Both the position numbers and the translations under genes were made by a program. A stretch of 9,492 nt of DNA from contig CAZCGE010000114.1 in NCBI GenBank assembly GCA_964498125.1, positions 1 through 9,492 of the forward strand, given 5' to 3'. This document shows, piece by piece, positions 6,822 through 9,492 of the stretch (position 1 is its first letter; each line of letters starts with the position of its first letter). The notes under the pieces were generated by a model. The model searched no databases, had not been told where the DNA came from, and worked only from the letters and a program-made list of their open reading frames with translations. The stretch comes from CAMDBL01 sp964498125 (GTDB lineage Bacteria > Pseudomonadota > Alphaproteobacteria > Rhizobiales > Hyphomicrobiaceae).

Positions 6822-7019
6822 TTGTGTCCTCCAGACGTTGCCCGAGTGGGCCGCTCTTCATGGACTGTCATATGGAGCTGCCGAGGCAGCAGGAAAGGCT
6901 CATCTGCAATTCCGATGGGGTCCGGCAGGGGTACCAATTGGAGTTCGAGACCCGGGTCCCGCATCTTTGCATCACAGGGCAGGCGATCCTGCCTCACCAC
7001 TCAAACGGAGTAGAGAAGG
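6822..7019. promoter_or_regulatory. Divergent promoter region with three dyads
   Basis: This 198-base gap separates the leftward regulator operon from the rightward small-gene operon and should hold both promoters. I see three dyads: GCTGCC-GA-GGCAGC (6877-6890), the perfect palindrome GACCCGGGTC (6949-6958), and GGCAGG-CGAT-CCTGCC (6978-6993). LysR regulators usually bind T-N11-A palindromes in such divergent regions, so these are candidate operators or leader hairpins. The first and third share the GGCAG half-site. I cannot assign -35 and -10 boxes with confidence. Confidence 0.5.
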
Positions 7020-7172
7020 ATGAAGCCCCAAGTGACATGGACTGAGAAAACGCCCGGTGACAAGACGATTCAGGTCGGCGCACTCGCCGCGTGGCCTGTC
7101 TACGCCGCAGCCCATGGACATGCCCAGGCTATCGTATTGACCGGTGCAGATGCCGGCACTACCCGCCGCTGA
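7020..7172 (+). CDS. Small HGHAQA-motif protein 2 (unknown function)
   Basis: A 50-aa frame starting at an ATG after CGGAGTAGAGAAGG. The sequence begins MKPQVTWTEKTPGD and then reads VYAAAHGHAQAIVLTG (residues 27-42) before a short ADAGTTRR tail. The core aligns with residues 23-38 of the 76-aa protein at 1016: nine of sixteen residues are identical (V, A, HGHAQA, final G), with mostly conservative replacements. Seven of the nine identical codons differ synonymously, so the match is at protein level and not a recent DNA duplication. It is the first gene rightward of the OxyR-like regulator and lies 41 bases before the next gene. There is no predicted membrane helix and no Cys. It could be a small metal-binding or regulatory peptide; no known family recognised. 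Confidence 0.7.
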   Translation: MKPQVTWTEKTPGDKTIQVGALAAWPVYAAAHGHAQAIVLTGADAGTTRR

Positions 7173-7213
7173 CCACAGCAACGTTCAACCACACGAGACA
7201 AGGAGTAGGACCC

Positions 7214-7504
7214 ATGTTCGACTTGGGCAAGCTAACCGAGACGATCGGTGGACTGTTCTCGGGATCGCGGCAGGACACCCCCGTCGAGGGCAACGGTTTG
7301 CTCGAACTGCTGGGCAACGCCGGCATCGACCCGGCGCAGCTTGCCGGGCTCGATCAGACCCAGATCTTTGAGCTGCTGCAGCAGTACGGCATCGACCCTG
7401 GTCAGCTCGACGTCGGTCAGGTTTCCGAGCTGCTGCAGAACGGAAACATCGGCGGCAATCTCGCGGAGATGGCCCAGTCCTGGCTGAACTCGCGCGGCAG
7501 CTGA
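7214..7504 (+). CDS. 96-aa protein with GIDPxQL repeats (unknown function)
   Basis: It starts at an ATG after AAGGAGTAGGACCC. The N-terminus (MFDLGKLTETIGGLF) could be an amphipathic helix. The rest is built from three imperfect repeats: ELLGNAGIDPAQL (31-43), ELLQQYGIDPGQL (53-65) and ELLQNGNIGGNL (72-83), the third degenerate. The composition is acidic, Gln- and Leu-rich, with no Cys or His and no membrane span, so a soluble helical-hairpin repeat is likely. It sits between HGHAQA protein 2 and the TerB-like gene, in the same direction, and uses the same GGAGTAG ribosome-site string as its neighbours. A function in the TerB/TerC stress system is inferred from position only. Confidence 0.72.
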   Translation: MFDLGKLTETIGGLFSGSRQDTPVEGNGLLELLGNAGIDPAQLAGLDQTQIFELLQQYGIDPGQLDVGQVSELLQNGNIGGNLAEMAQSWLNSRGS

Positions 7505-7548
7505 GTGCCCTTCCGTATCCGATCTTCGCGTCGATCCAGGGACACGCC

Positions 7549-7734
7549 ATGGCGATCGTCATCATTGAGGGCAACGCGCCGCTGTACGCGGTGGCCGAGG
7601 TCGCGCCGCCGGAAATCGTTGAGAAGTTGCGCCTTTGGACCGTCGTTGTCTCAGCCACGCCAGCGCTTGCGCCCACCGAAACCGAAGACCCCGCTGTGCC
7701 AACGTCAGAATGGAGTAGTTCCCATGCACAATGA
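7549..7734 (+). CDS. Possible 61-aa protein
   Basis: An open frame starts at an ATG after CCAGGGA and reads MAIVIIEGNAPLYAVAEVAP, then EIVEKLRLWTVVV and a Pro/Thr-rich acidic tail. It fills the gap between the 96-aa gene and the TerB-like gene and overlaps the proposed TerB start by 11 bases. Codon use looks like that of its neighbours. The opening AIVIIEGNAP vaguely recalls AVIIVGECAP in the first HGHAQA protein, but the HGHAQA core is absent. It may be real, or simply a leader upstream of terB. Confidence 0.4.
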   Translation: MAIVIIEGNAPLYAVAEVAPPEIVEKLRLWTVVVSATPALAPTETEDPAVPTSEWSSSHAQ

Positions 7735-8176
7735 CCGAACAAACGCACGCAGAACCAGCAATCGTCGCCGAACCGTAGAAAAGGAACGAATGGCGCATGA
7801 GGCGGCAACGACGGATCGCGACGAACTGATGGAGGTGATGATAGCTGCCTGCGCCTTGGTTGCGCATGCCGATGGGCGCGTTGATGCCTCCGAGCGGCAG
7901 CGAGTGCTGCGGTTGATGCGAGCGCTTCCCGTTTTCGCGGCTTATTCGAGCCAGAGCGTCGCCGATGAATTCGACCGTCATGAACGAGCATTCTTTTTCG
8001 AGCCGCTCATTGCCGCGGAAGATGCGCTCGATGCTATCGAGGTGTTGAAGCCGCGCGCGTCAGAGGTTCGAATGCTCATTCTTGCAAGCCAGGAAATGTT
8101 AGAGGCGGATGGCGTCCATGATCCGCTGGAATATCAAGCGCACCAGAAGGTCTGCAAGGCACTTGGCGTAGCATGA
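7724..8176 (+). CDS. terB: TerB-like tellurite resistance protein
   Basis: The frame gives 150 aa from the ATG at 7724, after a TGGAGTAG site. The ATG at 7790 (residue 23, MAHEAATT, after AAAGGAACGA) gives 128 aa and is equally plausible, since the first 22 residues are basic and low-complexity. The TerB fold shows two acidic helix-loop motifs, AHADGRVDASE (47-57) and LEADGVHDPLE (126-136), in the typical spacing of this all-helical domain, whose Asp/Glu residues form a metal-binding cluster. TerB is a cytoplasmic partner of membrane TerC in tellurite and stress resistance complexes, so it fits the three terC genes in this window. It is the last gene of the rightward arm; mobile remnants start within 75 bases. 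Confidence 0.8.
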   Translation: MHNDRTNARRTSNRRRTVEKERMAHEAATTDRDELMEVMIAACALVAHADGRVDASERQRVLRLMRALPVFAAYSSQSVADEFDRHERAFFFEPLIAAEDALDAIEVLKPRASEVRMLILASQEMLEADGVHDPLEYQAHQKVCKALGVA

Positions 8177-8227
8177 TGACTACTACGTCCTTTCAGCGAG
8201 GGGTAGAGCCTAAGCGCTATGTATAAG

Positions 8228-8440
8228 TCATTTACGAGCGACATTGGCGAGCAGGCTGTAATGGCGAATGCGGTGGAAGCCCTTGGGCAGGACGTGGGAG
8301 AGGAAGCGGCGGATGAACTCGCCGGTCGCCAGCATCATGGGTCTTGAAGCGGGCGAGCCCATCGAGGCGATAGTCCTTGTATCGGAAGGAGACCGTGCTC
8401 GCGTCGGCGGCAACGATGACCAACCCGGCGATACGGTTTG
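8228..8440 (-). pseudogene. IS91-family transposase C-terminal remnant, frameshifted
   Basis: Two minus-strand frames together give the conserved C-terminus of IS91-type transposases. The first carries VAADASTVSFRYKDYRLDG. The second, after a one-base shift inside an ACCC run at about 8336-8342, reads LATGEFIRRFLSHVLPKGFH and IRHYSLLAN. The normal form has an uninterrupted FRYKDYR ... EFIRRFLLHVLP ... RIRHYGLLA. The catalytic tyrosine region is missing, and the tail stops soon after LLAN. This is a dead fragment of roughly 180 bases abutting another gene fragment on the opposite strand. Confidence 0.8.
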
Positions 8441-8805
8441 CCGGCGGCGTGTCGCAGAAGGACGCCAACGCCCTCGACTCCGACATGCGCACCACCAACG
8501 ACGTGCTGATGGCGACGCGCAAGCGCAACACTATCACCGAGTTTGCCTGCTACGTGCGCAACCTGACGCCCACCGCCGTCACCCTGCAAGTGCCGCTCGG
8601 GCTGGCGGAGCGCGAGCCGAACATGTCGGACGACGCTCATGCGGCGCTGCGCGATCGGTCGCGGGCGTTGCTGGCGGAGCCGCTACGATTTCCAGAGGCG
8701 AATTCCGAGGCGGTCGTTGTAGCTGGACCAGGCCTTCCTGCGCCTACCCCGATCGCCCCAACAGCGTCTCGGGACGATCCGTCCAAACCGACTGAGGGTT
8801 GGTGA
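8414..8805 (+). pseudogene. Fragment resembling a conjugative-transfer ATPase C-terminus
   Basis: The plus-strand frame from about 8414 to the stop at 8803-8805 reads IRFAGGVSQKDANALDSDMR, then TEFACYVRNLTPTAVTLQVP, then EREPNMSDDAHAALRDRSR, and ends in a Pro/Thr-rich tail. This resembles the C-terminal end of type IV secretion coupling ATPases (TraG/VirD4 or HerA-like) in alphaproteobacterial mobile islands, recalled from pattern rather than a search. The ATPase core is absent: the 5' side abuts the IS91 remnant near 8415-8440. No ribosome site precedes it. Treat as a truncated remnant. Confidence 0.4.
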
Positions 8806-8994
8806 ACCCCTCTGGAATGTGAAGCTGTCGGCGATGCCCTACTTTTTCGTCTGACTGACGCCGATGGGCGTGCTCGCTCTAACAACGCAACCGTTGCGCG
8901 AGTAGGCGTGGGTGTGTTGCCAACTCCGATCTCTTGTGTCAGCTTCCTGCTGGAGTCCGACCGTCGTCCGGAGCACTGTCTGACGGTGAGTTAT
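8806..8994. other. Short spacer with no recognisable gene; intron 3' flank
   Basis: No frame here has a recognisable motif or start. The visible feature is a small dyad, CGCAAC-C-GTTGCG (8886-8898). The right end (8994 downward on the minus strand) is the sequence immediately downstream of the group II intron, beginning ATAACTCACC, and would be the 3' exon or target site. Confidence 0.4.
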
Positions 8995-8997
8995 GTC

Positions 8998-9031
8998 GAG
9001 TCGCCCAGGGGACTTTCACCCCCAGGCGCTC
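8998..9031 (-). ncRNA. Group II intron domain VI with branch-point A
   Basis: On the minus strand GAGCGCC pairs with GGGCG-A-CTC, leaving one bulged adenosine (opposite base 9001) seven nt from the intron end. GGGG pairs with CCCC above it. The position of the bulged A is as expected for the lariat branch point, and the intron end is then CGAC at 8995-8998. Confidence 0.8.
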
Positions 9032-9034
9032 CCA

Positions 9035-9068
9035 GAACCGTGCATGAACCTCTCGATTCACACGGCTC
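9035..9068 (-). ncRNA. Group II intron domain V
   Basis: Exactly 34 nt on the minus strand. The lower stem GAGCCGTG pairs with CACGGTTC and includes the catalytic AGC triad. A two-nt bulge (TG) on the 3' side follows. The upper stem TGAATC pairs with GGTTCA, closing a GAGA (GNRA) tetraloop. Length, bulge, triad and loop all match the canonical catalytic domain V. Confidence 0.93.
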
Positions 9069-9336
9069 CCGATGTTCGGCCGTTGCCATGGCATAGAGGC
9101 CAGTCTTGAACGGCTTTGCCTCGCTCGCAGGCTCCTCCCGTTGCCAGTTGGCCTGCAACCGCGGCTGAACAACGCAGCCCCTTCGCTCCAGCCCCATTAC
9201 AGAGCCTTCGTCGCTACTACGGGCTGCTCCGTCCCTGTGCACCGCATTGGTACTTTCGCCCTCGCGGTTGGAGCCGCTTGTGGCTTTTCCTTTGTCATCG
9301 GAGCACAGGTTCTCACGTTCCGTACAAGAGCCTGAC

Positions 9337-9492
9337 TGGGCTTCGCGCCGCCTCGAAGCCCGAATGGGCAAGCCCGGCAAGCGCGAGTTCGTGCAGGTTC
9401 TCCGGTTGATGGAGACCTTCGCAATCGAAGATGTCGCGGCAGCCGTGCGTGACGCGATCCGGCGCGGCGCCATTGGCTTCGACGCCGTCAAG
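9337..9492 (+). CDS. istA: IS21-family transposase IstA, internal fragment (runs off right edge)
   Basis: The frame reads RRLEARMGKPGKREFVQVLR, then LMETFAIEDVAAAVRDAIRR and GAIGFDAVK, open to the window edge. This is the conserved C-terminal part of IS21 IstA, where GKREYVQVLRLLE and AIGFDAVK are strongly conserved. The N-terminal and catalytic parts are not present upstream; similarity starts near 9340 against the intron remnant. An 8-bp inverted repeat, GGGCTTCG with CGAAGCCC (9338-9361), lies at the junction. It is probably a truncated gene, but the 3' end and IstB lie outside the window. Confidence 0.8.

Larger units (their letters stand above)
8995..9335 (-). mobile_element. Group II intron remnant, ORF-less 3' part
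   Basis: Read on the minus strand, the element ends CGACTCGAC at 8995 and has clear domains V and VI (listed separately). Upstream the intron RNA continues to about 9335, through stretches such as CCCGTAGTAGCGACGAAGG that I associate with bacterial introns of this type. The string SEAKPF encoded near 9105-9125 matches the usual beginning of the intron-encoded reverse transcriptase, but the sequence jumps from there to the domain V region within about 50 bases, so essentially the whole reverse-transcriptase ORF is deleted. The 5' boundary is unclear: the IS21 fragment begins around 9337-9345, and most of domain I is probably missing. Confidence 0.75.

Noticed and set aside
6940..6970. GAGTTCGAGACC resembling a tRNA T-loop
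   Set aside because: The flanking bases do not form a T-stem, and no acceptor, D or anticodon arms can be drawn.
7185..7991. Minus-strand open frame of 268 codons over the 96-aa and TerB genes
   Set aside because: Arg/Ser/Ala-rich shadow frame lacking motifs; the opposite strand has recognisable proteins with ribosome sites.
8991..9491. Minus-strand open frame of 166 codons
   Set aside because: It reads through the group II intron RNA, including domains V and VI, and the antisense of IstA; it is not a real protein.

Overview
The window is GC-rich bacterial DNA. Gene content, the families of the insertion sequences and a pyruvate-kinase-like N-terminus of a kind I associate with Rhizobiales-type genomes suggest an alphaproteobacterium. 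I cannot name a genus. The architecture is a compact island of metal and stress membrane genes with mobile-element debris on both sides, typical of an accessory region.

Left flank (1-1015): the N-terminal part of an IS1595-type transposase runs off the left edge on the minus strand, followed by about 620 bases in which I see no convincing gene.

Island, rightward arm (1016-4459): a 76-aa protein carrying an HGHAQA motif overlaps a three-helix membrane protein. Next come a YjbE-type TerC protein, an intrinsic-terminator-like hairpin and a second TerC protein. An IS630-family element (about 3218-4419) sits in the last codons of the second terC gene. Removing it with one copy of a flanking TAA restores a different, plausible TerC tail ending at 4459.

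Island, leftward arm (4463-6821, minus strand): an OxyR-like LysR regulator that lacks the peroxidatic cysteine, then an Alx-type TerC protein. A truncated pyruvate-kinase-like N-terminal domain follows, coupled to the TerC gene by an ATGA overlap.

Island, second rightward arm (7020-8176), divergent from the regulator: a 50-aa protein with the same HGHAQA motif, a 96-aa protein with GIDPxQL repeats, a possible 61-aa protein, and a TerB-like protein. The arms fit one theme: three structurally distinct TerC transporters (a superfamily linked to Mn2+ export and tellurite or stress resistance), the TerB partner, and a redox-family regulator. The two HGHAQA small proteins, one heading each rightward arm, are the best candidate for an undescribed component.

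Right flank (8177-9492): a frameshifted IS91 transposase C-terminal remnant, a fragment resembling the C-terminus of a conjugative-transfer ATPase, the 3' end of a group II intron on the minus strand (domains V and VI clear, reverse-transcriptase ORF deleted), and an IS21 IstA fragment running off the right edge.
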